Shown: in pieces, positions 23,851-32,628 of the stretch
Layout of the letters: each line of letters opens with the position of its first letter
Numbering within the stretch: the stretch's first letter is position 1
Source of the DNA: Chloroflexota bacterium
GTDB lineage: Bacteria; Chloroflexota; Dehalococcoidia; Lucifugimonadales; Australimonadaceae
Assembly: GCA_028874795.1 (NCBI GenBank)
Contig: JAPPHT010000079.1
Coordinates: 1 to 38,409 of the forward strand
Length of the DNA stretch: 38,409 bases
Reading direction: 5' to 3'
Made by a program: the position numbers and the translations under genes
The notes under the pieces: generated by a model
Told to the model about the DNA's origin: nothing
What the model saw: only the letters and a program-made list of their open reading frames with translations
Databases searched by the model: none

Positions 23851-24540
23851 ATGTGGGTTGATGACCTTCCAACAAACAGTTCCTGGACTCGTCTTTGGTC
23901 CGGGTACATTCGGTGCGGCAATTGTTCAGGCATTCGCACATTCGATGATCCTTGTCCGGCCTGTGGTGCTGATCTACCGAAGGAGGGGCACACCCTTATA
24001 GTCGCTGACGGACAAGAAATCTCGGTTCCGCCCGTATACATGGGGGCGGAGACACGATATGAGGACTATGTCTATTTGCAGCTAATGGAGCGTGAATGGC
24101 AACGCATGGCACGCGACTCAGCATCACAGGACCATTTGCCGCACACGACGCAGGTCTCCACGGGCGCAGCACTGGTGCTGCTGTTCTGGACATACTTTGA
24201 AACCCGGCTCGAATACCTCCTTCGCAGTGGCCTTCCGAACGTTCCCCCTGTGTTCCTAGAGGACGCACTGAGTCGGTACTCTTCTGTCGGAGCGCGACTG
24301 GACAGATTCTACAAGATTGCGTTCGACTCGACTTATCACTCGGACCTAGTGAGTTTGGGATACTCCGATGTAAGTGCCCACCTAGCCAGAGTTCAAGAGC
24401 GACGAAACGCGTTTGCTCATGGCTCGCCGCAGAGCATTGACGACAACCTCGCCACATCAGTCGTAGAAATGCTCAAGCGTGAACATGAGGCATGGATCGC
24501 AGTCTACAACCATCGTGTCTCTAGACCTCCGACAAAGTAG
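23851..24540 (+). CDS. Zinc-ribbon plus HEPN-type protein
   Basis: A 229-residue protein. The N-terminal zinc ribbon is C22-x2-C25...C35-x2-C38. The C-terminal half is helical and ends with R185-N-A-F-A-H190, the Rx4H motif of HEPN ribonucleases, with the usual polar residue after Arg. HEPN RNases cleave RNA in many toxin and defence systems; the ribbon may bind nucleic acid or protein. AGGAGG 10 nt before the ATG supports the start. It lies 39 bp after the nucleotidyltransferase toxin-like gene and may be its third partner, or stand alone. The 226 bp that follow hold no convincing gene. Confidence 0.68.
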   Translation: MWVDDLPTNSSWTRLWSGYIRCGNCSGIRTFDDPCPACGADLPKEGHTLIVADGQEISVPPVYMGAETRYEDYVYLQLMEREWQRMARDSASQDHLPHTTQVSTGAALVLLFWTYFETRLEYLLRSGLPNVPPVFLEDALSRYSSVGARLDRFYKIAFDSTYHSDLVSLGYSDVSAHLARVQERRNAFAHGSPQSIDDNLATSVVEMLKREHEAWIAVYNHRVSRPPTK

Positions 24541-24766
24541 GAGTGCGCAATGCGGCTGCAGCCGGAGAGGCGGATAAGGGGAAAGGCTTGAAGCACACGA
24601 AGGTCGGAAGACCTGACGCCGGAAAACCAATCCAGGCGGTTGGCAGCGTCCGGAATGCCGCCCACTCCAAAGCGACAGGACTTTCCGGTCTGGGAGGTTC
24701 ACACACGATTAGCACACTAGGTGAGTTGGAGTCAGTGGACCATGAGACTCGTACATGAGGCCATCG

Positions 24767-25573
24767 ATGGAGCATGAGACCACACGGCAGGTTGAATCCT
24801 GCTTGCCGCAGCCACTTACACGCCGCAACGCGGATGGTCAGGTCTACCAGCGCCTGGCGGTTGTGGACAGGCAGATCGAAGAGGCCCTTGGGCTGAACGA
24901 CGAAGAGCTTCGAAGCCGACTGGCAGTTCGTGACGAAGAGTCGCCCATTTATCTAAAGGAGGAGTCGCTGGCTTATCTGATACGGCACCACCACGCAGCG
25001 GGAAATCGAAAATGCGTCAATGACCTGACTGAGTGCCTGCTGAAGCGTTGTGCGACCTGGATAAACGGCAAGTTGAGGGGCTTGAGAACGGACCTGAGGG
25101 AAGATGGGTATGCAGCAGTCGTCGCGGAGATATTCGCCCGGATGCTGGACATGGCTAGCGACCGCGGGGACTTTCTTCAAGTCCGCTTCTGGAAGGGCAT
25201 CGAGAGAATCACGGTGGATGTCTTTCGGAAGCAAATCAGGCAGTTCGATACTGAGTCCAGCGGTGACTACGACCAAGTGACCATCGACGAACTAACTCAG
25301 CAGGGCGCCGTGGTGGTGCCGGCTGCTTCCGGTGATCGCAACGTCGCATCGGAGGCGATCGATAACGTCTTGATTGAAGCGGCGCTGAATCAGCTGGAGG
25401 AGCCCATCCGGTCCGCATACCTGCTCCGCCACCTCGAGGACTGGCCAATCGAAGACAAAGACCCAGCTGTACAGACGATCAGCAGACACTTTGGCAAGAC
25501 GCCTCGAACGATCAGAAACTGGCTGTCCAAAGCTGATGAGATTCTGGAGGCATGGCGAGGAGAACAGAGATGA
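24767..25573 (+). CDS. Sigma-factor-like protein
   Basis: A 268-residue protein. The N-terminal 70 residues are unassigned. A helical region follows (LLKRCATWINGKLRGL..DGYAAVVAEIFARMLD...FWKGIERITVDVFRK) resembling sigma region 2 of ECF-type factors. The C-terminal HTH (LNQLEEPIRSAYLLRH, then ISRHFGKTPRTIRNWLSKAD) resembles region 4. GAGG 6 nt before the ATG at 24767 favours it over the ATG at 24755. It overlaps the next gene by 4 nt. It probably directs RNA polymerase to the downstream IrrE-UvrD and Bil genes; that target is inferred. Confidence 0.7.
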   Translation: MEHETTRQVESCLPQPLTRRNADGQVYQRLAVVDRQIEEALGLNDEELRSRLAVRDEESPIYLKEESLAYLIRHHHAAGNRKCVNDLTECLLKRCATWINGKLRGLRTDLREDGYAAVVAEIFARMLDMASDRGDFLQVRFWKGIERITVDVFRKQIRQFDTESSGDYDQVTIDELTQQGAVVVPAASGDRNVASEAIDNVLIEAALNQLEEPIRSAYLLRHLEDWPIEDKDPAVQTISRHFGKTPRTIRNWLSKADEILEAWRGEQR

Positions 25574-26214
25574 ACAGACCAATGGACAGAGGAATGCTGG
25601 AGGACGTACTTGACGCCTTCGTGGCGTCCGGCGTCGGCCCAAATAGCCCGCTTGAAGAATGGACTCGGCGGTACCCGCAGTTCGAGCGAGAGATCATCGA
25701 GTTCGCAGCCAGTTGGAGCCTGATGAAGTGGTTGCCTCCCGCAGCCAACGCGGAGGAAGTCACCGAAGAAACGCTTGTGCTTCGAGGCATGAGTGTTGTC
25801 CAGAACATACTTCACGGGCAATCGACGGAGTCTGCCTCAGATCCCGCGGTGCCTTTCGAGAGTCTGATAGCAGAAGGGCAAGCAATGGGTCTGGAGCCGA
25901 GCCGGCTGGCGCATGCTGTTGGATTGGGGGACAGCCTACTCAGAAAGCTTGACCGCCGCTTGATCGCCTGGGCCACCATCCCGGAAGAGCTGATTGATCG
26001 CCTTGCCCAAGCAGTTGAACGCGAGGCAACGAACATCAGGGCCTACTTACAGCTGGACCCGATACTGGCGGCTAGGACCGAGCATCGCTCCGAGCAAGCG
26101 CCGAAGCTCATGGCGCAGGAGGACTTCTTCGACGCGGTTCGCGTTGACCCGACAATCGACCTCGAACACGCTGAACACTGGTATGCGCTTGAACGGTCCA
26201 CGGGGGAACCGTGA
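25570..26214 (+). CDS. Anti-sigma/HTH-like partner protein
   Basis: A 214-residue protein of no certain family. The N-terminal part (LEEWTRRYPQFEREIIEFAA) is like the sequence that anti-sigma and kinase-linked regulators carry. The C-terminal part (AMGLEPSRLAHAVGLGDSLL, then RKLDRRLI, then IPEELIDRLAQ) is an XRE-like helix-turn-helix pattern. The ATG overlaps the sigma-like stop and is preceded by GGAG; its own end overlaps the IrrE-UvrD start by 4 nt. The tight coupling suggests a sigma regulator that is itself the target of the IrrE domain downstream. This is a hypothesis. Confidence 0.55.
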   Translation: MNRPMDRGMLEDVLDAFVASGVGPNSPLEEWTRRYPQFEREIIEFAASWSLMKWLPPAANAEEVTEETLVLRGMSVVQNILHGQSTESASDPAVPFESLIAEGQAMGLEPSRLAHAVGLGDSLLRKLDRRLIAWATIPEELIDRLAQAVEREATNIRAYLQLDPILAARTEHRSEQAPKLMAQEDFFDAVRVDPTIDLEHAEHWYALERSTGEP

Positions 26215-29200
26215 GCCACTGGGACGAAATAAGGAGGCTGGCACGGACACAGCGCACTGCGGCGCTTCGAGAAGCAGGGGGAGAGCCCTCAGCTGAATCA
26301 ATGCTCGCTGCGGCAGAGCGGCTGACTGGCTTCGAAAGAATCGGCCTGGCCGCCAGTGACTCGTTGCTGGACGGCGCCGATGCGGCGCTCGACCACGTCA
26401 TGAAGAGGGTGTGGTTCAACCGCGAAGTCGAACCCAGGCTGGCTCGCTTCTATCATGCTCACGAGTATGCCCACTTGTGGTTGCACCCTGAACGGGAGAG
26501 CCAGCCAGAGTTCAACCTGGATCCCGAGGCCATTGAGGAACCCTTGCCGGTTGGCGTGAATCGGGTTGAGGGTTATGGGCCGGAGGAACTGAGGGAGCGT
26601 GAGGCGAATGTCTTTGCACGGGAGTTCTTGCTCCCAACTGACTTCCTGCGTGCGTTGTACGATGCCGATAAGGCTAGCGCGAGCGACGTCGCAGGGAGGC
26701 TGGGACTCCCCGAATCGCTTGTTCTACAACAGATGGCACGGGCGCTGCTCACGCCGGAAATCCGTCCTGCTGACGTATCAACTGGCGGAACGGACGAACG
26801 TCCCATGGACCCCAGCCAGCAGGACGCTGCTCACGCACCGCGAGGGCCATTGCTCCTGGAAGCCGGTCCGGGGACTGGGAAGACCCGCACCCTGGTGGGC
26901 CGGATCGTGTTTCTCCTTGAACAAGGGGTGCCTCCAACAGCCATCCTTGCGCTGACGTTCTCGAACCGCGCGGCCGAGGAGCTGCGGTCACGCGTGGCAG
27001 AGGCCAGACCGGAGGATGCGCCCCGCATCTGGATCGGGACCTTTCATGCCTTTGGTCTGGAGTTGCTGCGCAGGTACAGCTCTCACGTAGGACTCCCAGC
27101 CCGGGTAAGCGTGCTGGATCCGTCCGATTCTATCGCCTTGATGGAGGGGATGGTCTCAGACTTGGAGCTGGACCACTATCAGAATTTGTATGACCCCGCG
27201 CTCTACCTGCGTGACATCATGTCGGCAATATCCCGGGCGAAGGACGAGCTCGTAGGGCCACAAGAGTATGCCGAGCTCGGCGAGAACATGCTTGCTCAGG
27301 CCACTACGCCTGACGAGACAGAGGCGGCCGAGAAAGCTGTCGAGGTTGCGCGCGTCTACAAGACGTATCAGGATGCCCTTGACCGAGAGCATCTACTCGA
27401 CTTCGGGGACCTCATCTACAAGTCAGTGACGCTGCTCAGGACGCACGTCGAAGTACGGGACACGCTGCGGAGCACGTATCGCCACGTTCTGGTCGATGAG
27501 TACCAGGACGTGAACCGTGCGAGTGGGCTCTTCCTTAAAGAGTTGGCCGGTGCGGGCGCAGGTCTGTGGGTGGTAGGGGATACACGTCAGGCAATATACC
27601 GGTTCCGCGGCGCCGCCCCGGCCAATATGCGGCGATTCGGCGAGGACTTCCCCGGGGCAAAGCTAAAGTCTCTCAGATACAACTACAGGTCCCAACCAGC
27701 TATTGTGGATGTCTTCGCAGGGCTGGCACCCAGTATGCGTGCAAGCCAGGGCGGCCCAGGGTTCGTCCGTTGGGAGCCGAAGCGTCCTGATTCTGGTGGT
27801 CAGGTCTTGATGGAGGTTGCCGACGACCTTGCCGCTGAGGCGGCCGGAGTGGCTACGGAGATTGAGCGTCAGCGGGCCTCGGGCATCCCTTACACTCAGC
27901 AAGCGATTCTTTGTCGTTCCCATACCAACCTTGGAAGAGTCGCAGCCGAACTCGAAGGGTTGGGCGTGCCGGTTCTCTACCTGGGTGACCTCTTCGAGCG
28001 TCCGGAAATCCGAGACATGCTGTCCCTCTTGTCCTTCGCCTGCGAACCTGATGGGCGCGGTCTAGTTCGATTGGCGCGGTTTCCCGAGTACGACGTCCCA
28101 CTCGATGATGTTCTCGCGCTGCTCGAACTGGCAAAGGAACGGAACGTCCCCTTCCCGGACGCCTTGGTTCTGGCTGCGACGGCAGCGACGATCTCGCCAG
28201 AGGGTAGAGAAGGCCTTGCTCTGCTGGGACGCCATGTGGATGGGATGAGGCATGTCGGACCCTGGACGCTGCTCACGTACTACCTGTTCGAGAGAAGCCG
28301 CTATCTGGACACCCTCTTGGGCGATCCGTCCGTGGCGGGGCAACACCGCTTGCTGGCACTGTATCAATTCCTCCAGTTCGTCCACGAACAGCGACCGGCT
28401 GCTCCTGGGGAGGCGACTGACGCCAAGCTCCGTCTCTTGCGGTACGTGCGCCGACTTGAGATATACGGAGACGAGAAGCAACTCCGGCATCTGCCGACCT
28501 GGGCGGACGACATCGATGCAGTGCGACTCCTGACCGTGCATGCGAGCAAGGGACTGGAATTTCAGGCCGTCTACTTGCCGTTTCTGGGCAGAGGTCTGTT
28601 CCCGGCCCGACGTCAAGCACAGCCTTGTCCTCCTCCCGAGGGTATGATCGTATCTGCCAGTGATGACCACGACGAAGAAGAGGAGTGCCTCTTCTTCGTC
28701 GGGCTATCCCGTGCGAGAGATTTCCTGTGCCTTTCGCGAGCTCGCAGGTACGGAGCGCAGAACAGCCATGCGTCAGATCTGCTCGACAACATGGCAGGCC
28801 TGTTGCCTAGGGCTCCGTCCGGCGCTGTCACTTGGGTATCCACGCCCACTGCTCCGGTTTTCGTAGCAGACCCCACGCCGGCAAGCGAGCCCTTCGCCGC
28901 TGAAGATCTGGATGTCTACATTCGTTGCCCACGTCAGTACTACTACGAGAGCGTCCTCGGGTTGAATCGGAGACGCGAGGATTCCGGGTACGTCGAGTTT
29001 CACCGCTGCGTCTATCGTGTGTTGCGCTGGATGGCGGAGGAACGCGCCTCTGGCAATCCCGTGGATGAAACGGCCGCGCTCGCTTACCTGGCAGAAGTCT
29101 GGCAGGAGCAAGGGCCAGAAGAGCACCCGTACAAGGAGTTGTATCGCGCGTCGGCCGTTGATTTGGTGGAGATGGCTGCGAGGCGCCCATACACGTCTCA

Positions 29201-29603
29201 AGGGTCCGCAACAAGGCCAACGTGGGAAGTGTCAGTGCCACATGGCCTGATTCGATTCACTCCCGATCACGTCGAGGTCCTCAGCGATGGCTCCGAGGTC
29301 GTTGAACGTCTCCGCACGGGTCGTCCGACGAAGAGCGAGGTAGGAAAGGACATTTATGCTCTGTACGTGACGGCGGCCCGGTCGGCTGAGCCACGCGTTC
29401 GACGGCGCGTACAGGTGCGCTACCTGTCGGCCGATCAGGTAGACCCGGTCGACCCACGACCCGGACCCATCAAGACTCGCCTGGACCGTTACAACGAAGC
29501 CATCAAAGGCATCCTGCGCGAGGATTTCTCACCCCAGCCTAGCGACCGCATCTGTCCCCGCTGTCCTCACTACTTCGTCTGCCCGGTGGGCCAGGACGCG
29601 TAA
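26211..29603 (+). CDS. IrrE peptidase-UvrD helicase-FeS nuclease fusion
   Basis: A 1130-residue three-part protein. Residues 1-190 form an ImmA/IrrE-type zinc peptidase with H84-E-Y-A-H88 and EREANVFAREFLLP as third-ligand helix. From about 200, a UvrD/Rep SF1 helicase: Walker A GPGTGKT (219-225), GTFHAFG, VDEYQDVN as motif II, GDTRQAIYRFRGA, and HASKGLEFQAV. The C-terminus has an AddB/Cas4-like nuclease module: one Cys in YIRCPRQYYY and three in CPRCPHYFVC, the pattern of a 4Fe-4S cage. Between them lies FTPDHVEVL...VVERLRTGR, where the usual catalytic lysine seems replaced, so cutting is uncertain. The start is GTG, overlapping the previous stop. No Walker residues are missing. It could process DNA ends and proteolyse a regulator on sensing damage. 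Confidence 0.85.
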   Translation: MSHWDEIRRLARTQRTAALREAGGEPSAESMLAAAERLTGFERIGLAASDSLLDGADAALDHVMKRVWFNREVEPRLARFYHAHEYAHLWLHPERESQPEFNLDPEAIEEPLPVGVNRVEGYGPEELREREANVFAREFLLPTDFLRALYDADKASASDVAGRLGLPESLVLQQMARALLTPEIRPADVSTGGTDERPMDPSQQDAAHAPRGPLLLEAGPGTGKTRTLVGRIVFLLEQGVPPTAILALTFSNRAAEELRSRVAEARPEDAPRIWIGTFHAFGLELLRRYSSHVGLPARVSVLDPSDSIALMEGMVSDLELDHYQNLYDPALYLRDIMSAISRAKDELVGPQEYAELGENMLAQATTPDETEAAEKAVEVARVYKTYQDALDREHLLDFGDLIYKSVTLLRTHVEVRDTLRSTYRHVLVDEYQDVNRASGLFLKELAGAGAGLWVVGDTRQAIYRFRGAAPANMRRFGEDFPGAKLKSLRYNYRSQPAIVDVFAGLAPSMRASQGGPGFVRWEPKRPDSGGQVLMEVADDLAAEAAGVATEIERQRASGIPYTQQAILCRSHTNLGRVAAELEGLGVPVLYLGDLFERPEIRDMLSLLSFACEPDGRGLVRLARFPEYDVPLDDVLALLELAKERNVPFPDALVLAATAATISPEGREGLALLGRHVDGMRHVGPWTLLTYYLFERSRYLDTLLGDPSVAGQHRLLALYQFLQFVHEQRPAAPGEATDAKLRLLRYVRRLEIYGDEKQLRHLPTWADDIDAVRLLTVHASKGLEFQAVYLPFLGRGLFPARRQAQPCPPPEGMIVSASDDHDEEEECLFFVGLSRARDFLCLSRARRYGAQNSHASDLLDNMAGLLPRAPSGAVTWVSTPTAPVFVADPTPASEPFAAEDLDVYIRCPRQYYYESVLGLNRRREDSGYVEFHRCVYRVLRWMAEERASGNPVDETAALAYLAEVWQEQGPEEHPYKELYRASAVDLVEMAARRPYTSQGSATRPTWEVSVPHGLIRFTPDHVEVLSDGSEVVERLRTGRPTKSEVGKDIYALYVTAARSAEPRVRRRVQVRYLSADQVDPVDPRPGPIKTRLDRYNEAIKGILREDFSPQPSDRICPRCPHYFVCPVGQDA

Positions 29604-29694
29604 AGGTCACTGCCGCCGGCCCGGCCATTTCCGGTCTGTCCCTTCTTCTCCGATTGTCCTAGTAAGGGCATCAAACGACGCCCACTCCAGAGAG

Positions 29695-29710
29695 TCCCAC
29701 TGCTGTGGGA
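29695..29710 (+). promoter_or_regulatory. Hairpin before the Ubl gene
   Basis: A 6-bp stem TCCCAC-TGCT-GTGGGA directly upstream of the GAAAGGA ribosome site of the gene at 29725, in the only gap (121 bp) of the 24767-32829 gene run. It may set the expression ratio between helicase and Bil genes. There is no T-tract and no convincing promoter in the gap. Confidence 0.4.
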
Positions 29711-29724
29711 GAAAGGACAGTCGA

Positions 29725-30246
29725 ATGACTCAGCTCAATGCGCCCGACCAGATTGAGATCTTCATCCAGGGAGAGGGAATCCCGAAGATCACCCTTGTGA
29801 AACTCGGCCCGAAGGACACGGTGGCGGATATCGTCAAGATAGCCCGCGAACATGGCCTGAGCGCGCCTGAGGACACAGAGGTGTGCGTCTTCATCGAGAA
29901 CACCGACGTCACCCTGGAACTGGACGTGAAGATCGATGAGGCCGGCCTCACTCCCCGCAGCCGGGTGCACATACACCGCTGCAAGAGCGTCGAGGTCACG
30001 GTCAACTACAACCAGGACCAGAAGAAGGGGTTCTTCGCCCCATCGGCAACGGTTGACCGGGTGAAGGAATGGGCGACCGGGAAGGACCAGTACAACCTGT
30101 CGCCCGTTGACGCCGCAGAGCATGTGCTCAAGGTGTGCAACTCAGGCGACCAGCCTGACGAAGAGGTGCATATCGGCACGCTCGTGAAGTTCCCCGACGG
30201 GACCCTCTGCTTTGACCTGGTTGCCAAGCAGCGGGTCGAGGGTTAG
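29725..30246 (+). CDS. bilA: Tandem ubiquitin-like protein (BilA-like)
   Basis: A 173-residue modifier with two beta-grasp domains: residues 7-86 (IEIFIQGEG ... LGPKDTVADIVKIA ... SRVHIHRC) and 88-173 (VEVTVNYN ... SATVDRVKEWA ... FDLVAKQRVEG). Like ISG15 and the BilA of bacterial ISG15-like operons it carries a double Ubl. It ends in a single glycine (RVEG), exposed in the primary product, so the JAB enzyme is not needed for maturation. AGGA precedes the ATG. It is the first gene of a Ubl-E2-JAB-E1 operon in the published BilABCD order. Bil systems attach the Ubl to phage structural proteins and impair virions. Confidence 0.85.
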   Translation: MTQLNAPDQIEIFIQGEGIPKITLVKLGPKDTVADIVKIAREHGLSAPEDTEVCVFIENTDVTLELDVKIDEAGLTPRSRVHIHRCKSVEVTVNYNQDQKKGFFAPSATVDRVKEWATGKDQYNLSPVDAAEHVLKVCNSGDQPDEEVHIGTLVKFPDGTLCFDLVAKQRVEG

Positions 30247-30249
30247 GGC

Positions 30250-30738
30250 TTGTCCGCGCAGACAATGGGAGTGGACGAGCAGGTGTTTCGGGCCCACCTC
30301 GAAGCCGGACCGTTCCAGAGTGGCTTCGACCGCGGCCGGTGGCGCCTGCTCTCCATAAACTGGCCCCACGCCGTAATCGCTGTCCAGGCGGCTGACAGGG
30401 AGGGCGGTCCAACTGAGTATGCGCTGCGCTTCGAGTGCACGAACTACCCTCAGTCGCCCCCAACAGCTCAGCCATGGGATGCTGATGGAGATGCCCCGCT
30501 GCCACCAGAGCGCTGGCCAAGTGGAACGAAACGGGTATCCAAGGCCTTCAATCCTGGATGGAACAACGGTCAGTGCCTCTATCTGCCTTGTGACCGCCTC
30601 TCGATCGACGGCCACGACGGGTGGCGGACCCAGTTCCCCTGGATGATCTGGTCACCAGAAAGCGATATCACACACTACCTGAGGATTGTCCATGACCTTC
30701 TCAATTCCAGCGACTATTCGGGCCCTCGCGGCGCCTAA
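30250..30738 (+). CDS. bilB: E2-like conjugating enzyme (BilB-like)
   Basis: A 162-residue UBC-fold protein: ALRFECTNYPQSPPTAQPWD is the central strand and YP motif, and GQC109LYLPC114DR holds the probable catalytic cysteine (Cys109 favoured), followed by WMIWSPESDITHYLRIVHDLL as the C-terminal helix. The start is TTG at 30250 with GAGGG 7 nt upstream, inside the end of the Ubl gene; ATG 30265 is an alternative with poorer spacing. It receives the Ubl from the E1 and passes it to a target. It overlaps the JAB gene by 47 nt. Confidence 0.82.
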   Translation: MSAQTMGVDEQVFRAHLEAGPFQSGFDRGRWRLLSINWPHAVIAVQAADREGGPTEYALRFECTNYPQSPPTAQPWDADGDAPLPPERWPSGTKRVSKAFNPGWNNGQCLYLPCDRLSIDGHDGWRTQFPWMIWSPESDITHYLRIVHDLLNSSDYSGPRGA

Positions 30739-31216
30739 GCACCGACTGAGGTGCCCCAGGGGAGTTTGGCGGCAGGGACTTACAGAGGTCGCCAGACGCG
30801 GAGGAGGACGCCACGAAAGTGGCGCGTTCCTGCTCGGCTACAGAGATGGCCTGCGTGGTCATGTGGTGAGATTCGCGTACTACGACGATTTCGACCCAGC
30901 CTGCCTTGACTCCGGCATTGTGGTCTTTGATGGAGCGGCTTTCGGACCGTTGTGGCAGCTCTGCCGGGAGACCGGTCTAAGGGTGCTCGCCGATTTGCAC
31001 ACGCACGGCGGCTCCGGACCGGCGCGGCAGAGCCCGCTTGACAGGGACAACCCGATGATCGCGCAGGCCGGTCACGTGGCGCTGATCGTGCCGAACTTCG
31101 CGATTGGCTTCAGGATGCGGGACGTGGGCGTCTACGAGTATCTCGGCGGTCACAGGTGGCGCAATCACAGCACGGTCGGCTTGGGACGATTCTTCTATAC
31201 AGGAGTATGGGCATGA
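30692..31216 (+). CDS. bilC: JAB/MPN isopeptidase (BilC-like)
   Basis: A 174-residue JAMM-type zinc enzyme with E42 in HESGAFLLGY, H103-T-H105 in LADLHTHGG, and S114..D117 (QSPLD), the full metal-site set. It would remove the Ubl from conjugates or adducts. ATG at 30692 is favoured over TTG 30686 because GAGG lies 7 nt upstream. It overlaps the E2 gene by 47 nt and the E1 gene by 4 nt (ATGA). Confidence 0.85.
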   Translation: MTFSIPATIRALAAPKHRLRCPRGVWRQGLTEVARRGGGRHESGAFLLGYRDGLRGHVVRFAYYDDFDPACLDSGIVVFDGAAFGPLWQLCRETGLRVLADLHTHGGSGPARQSPLDRDNPMIAQAGHVALIVPNFAIGFRMRDVGVYEYLGGHRWRNHSTVGLGRFFYTGVWA

Positions 31217-32628
31217 CAAAGAACGCAGTCATAGGACCAGATGAGTTGCACAGACACCTCAAGCTCGTCCTAGATACGGGAGAGGCGGGAAGCCTCGAAG
31301 AGGCACGGCGCCTCTTCGACAGCTATCGACTCGGCATCGTGGTGGGGGGCAGCGTCGCCCACTCACCAACGATGCAGGCAGCGGTGCTGACAGCGGTAAA
31401 CACAGGCCGTCGCAGCTTTCTGGGCGGAGTGAGTGTCGAGGGTACGCTTGATGTGCCCCTGTTGGTCCCCTGGGGACGTTGCCGCATCCTGCGGGAAGCT
31501 ATTGTAGATCTAGGAGGGGTCATTGCTGACTGCGCTCCTGGCATTCCGCGCATCGTGATGGGGGGTAAGTCCCCGCCGCCTACGGATGCTGATTTCGCTG
31601 TGCGCGCGACGTTTGATGGCTGGCGTGCGGGCGTTGCACCTCTGCATCAAGGTCTTCAACTCCCGGAGCGGCAAGAGTGCATTCCGGCAGGAGTTCTCGC
31701 GGGAGCACTCGGGGTTTCAGAGGCATTCCAGTTCGTGCGCGGCGATAACGCCGTGGCTGGGCGACGAGATGTTGGACTGTCGCTGTGGCAGCCGGATAAG
31801 GCCATCAACTGGCTAGACGCTGGTGAGTTGGGACCCAAACTAGAACGACTGCCGGCAAATGCCTGGATTATCGGGCTCGGCCACCTGGGCCAAGCGTTTC
31901 TTTGGACACTCGGTCTCCTGCCCTATGAGTCCCCTGAGGAGGTCAACCTCGTACTCCAGGATTTTGATGAGCTCGTCGAGGCCAATGACAGCACCTCGCT
32001 CCTCACAACGCGGGCGATCCTGGGGGCGAAGAAGACGCGAGCGATGGCGGCTTGGTGTGAACTACGCGGGTTCTGCACTTCCATAGTGGAGCGGAAATTC
32101 GCGGGCGACTTTGTGGTTGCAGGGGATGAGCCACGTGTTGCCCTGTGTGGCGTAGACAATGCTCTTGCCCGAGCGGACCTCGAAGATGTTGGGTTTGACC
32201 GCGTCATTGAAGCTGGCCTGGGTGCCGGCACCCAGGAATACCTCGCATTTCAGACCCACACGTTCCCGGCCAGCCGAACAGCAAGGCATCGCTGGGGGAC
32301 GGAAGGACACCGGCCCGATGCGGATGCCGTGGCCGAGAATCCCGCCTACCGTTCACTAGCTCAAGACGGGGTCGACGATTGTGGAATCATCACGTTGGCT
32401 GGCCGCACCGTTGGTGCGTCATTTGTGGGTGCAGTCACGGCGGCAGTGGTCATCGCCGAGCTCATAAGGCTGGGATTGGGCGGACCTCGATACGAGCTTG
32501 TAGATGGGAGCCTACGCTCGCTTGAGCTGCGCCAGGCGGTGGTGTGTAGTGATGGTCCGCCATTCAACCCAGGTACGACAGCCGCTACGCTGGAGCCTGG
32601 CCCATCAACGGCCTACATGAGTAGATGA
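31213..32628 (+). CDS. bilD: E1-like activating enzyme (BilD-like)
   Basis: A 471-residue ThiF-type enzyme. The first 200 residues are a family-specific N-terminal domain. The Rossmann adenylation domain starts at AWIIGLGHLGQAFL (217-230), with LQDFD.LVEAN for ATP and acidic contacts. VDDC390GIITLAGRTVG gives the likely thioester cysteine. It adenylates the terminal Gly of the Ubl and hands it to the E2. The ATG at 31213, overlapping the JAB stop and with AGGAG 7 nt upstream, is preferred to earlier in-frame ATGs. It completes the four-gene Bil set. Confidence 0.85.
   Translation: MTKNAVIGPDELHRHLKLVLDTGEAGSLEEARRLFDSYRLGIVVGGSVAHSPTMQAAVLTAVNTGRRSFLGGVSVEGTLDVPLLVPWGRCRILREAIVDLGGVIADCAPGIPRIVMGGKSPPPTDADFAVRATFDGWRAGVAPLHQGLQLPERQECIPAGVLAGALGVSEAFQFVRGDNAVAGRRDVGLSLWQPDKAINWLDAGELGPKLERLPANAWIIGLGHLGQAFLWTLGLLPYESPEEVNLVLQDFDELVEANDSTSLLTTRAILGAKKTRAMAAWCELRGFCTSIVERKFAGDFVVAGDEPRVALCGVDNALARADLEDVGFDRVIEAGLGAGTQEYLAFQTHTFPASRTARHRWGTEGHRPDADAVAENPAYRSLAQDGVDDCGIITLAGRTVGASFVGAVTAAVVIAELIRLGLGGPRYELVDGSLRSLELRQAVVCSDGPPFNPGTTAATLEPGPSTAYMSR

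Noticed and set aside
24543-24758. 71-codon frame before the sigma-like gene
   Set aside because: GTG start without Shine-Dalgarno support, low-complexity composition, no family resemblance.
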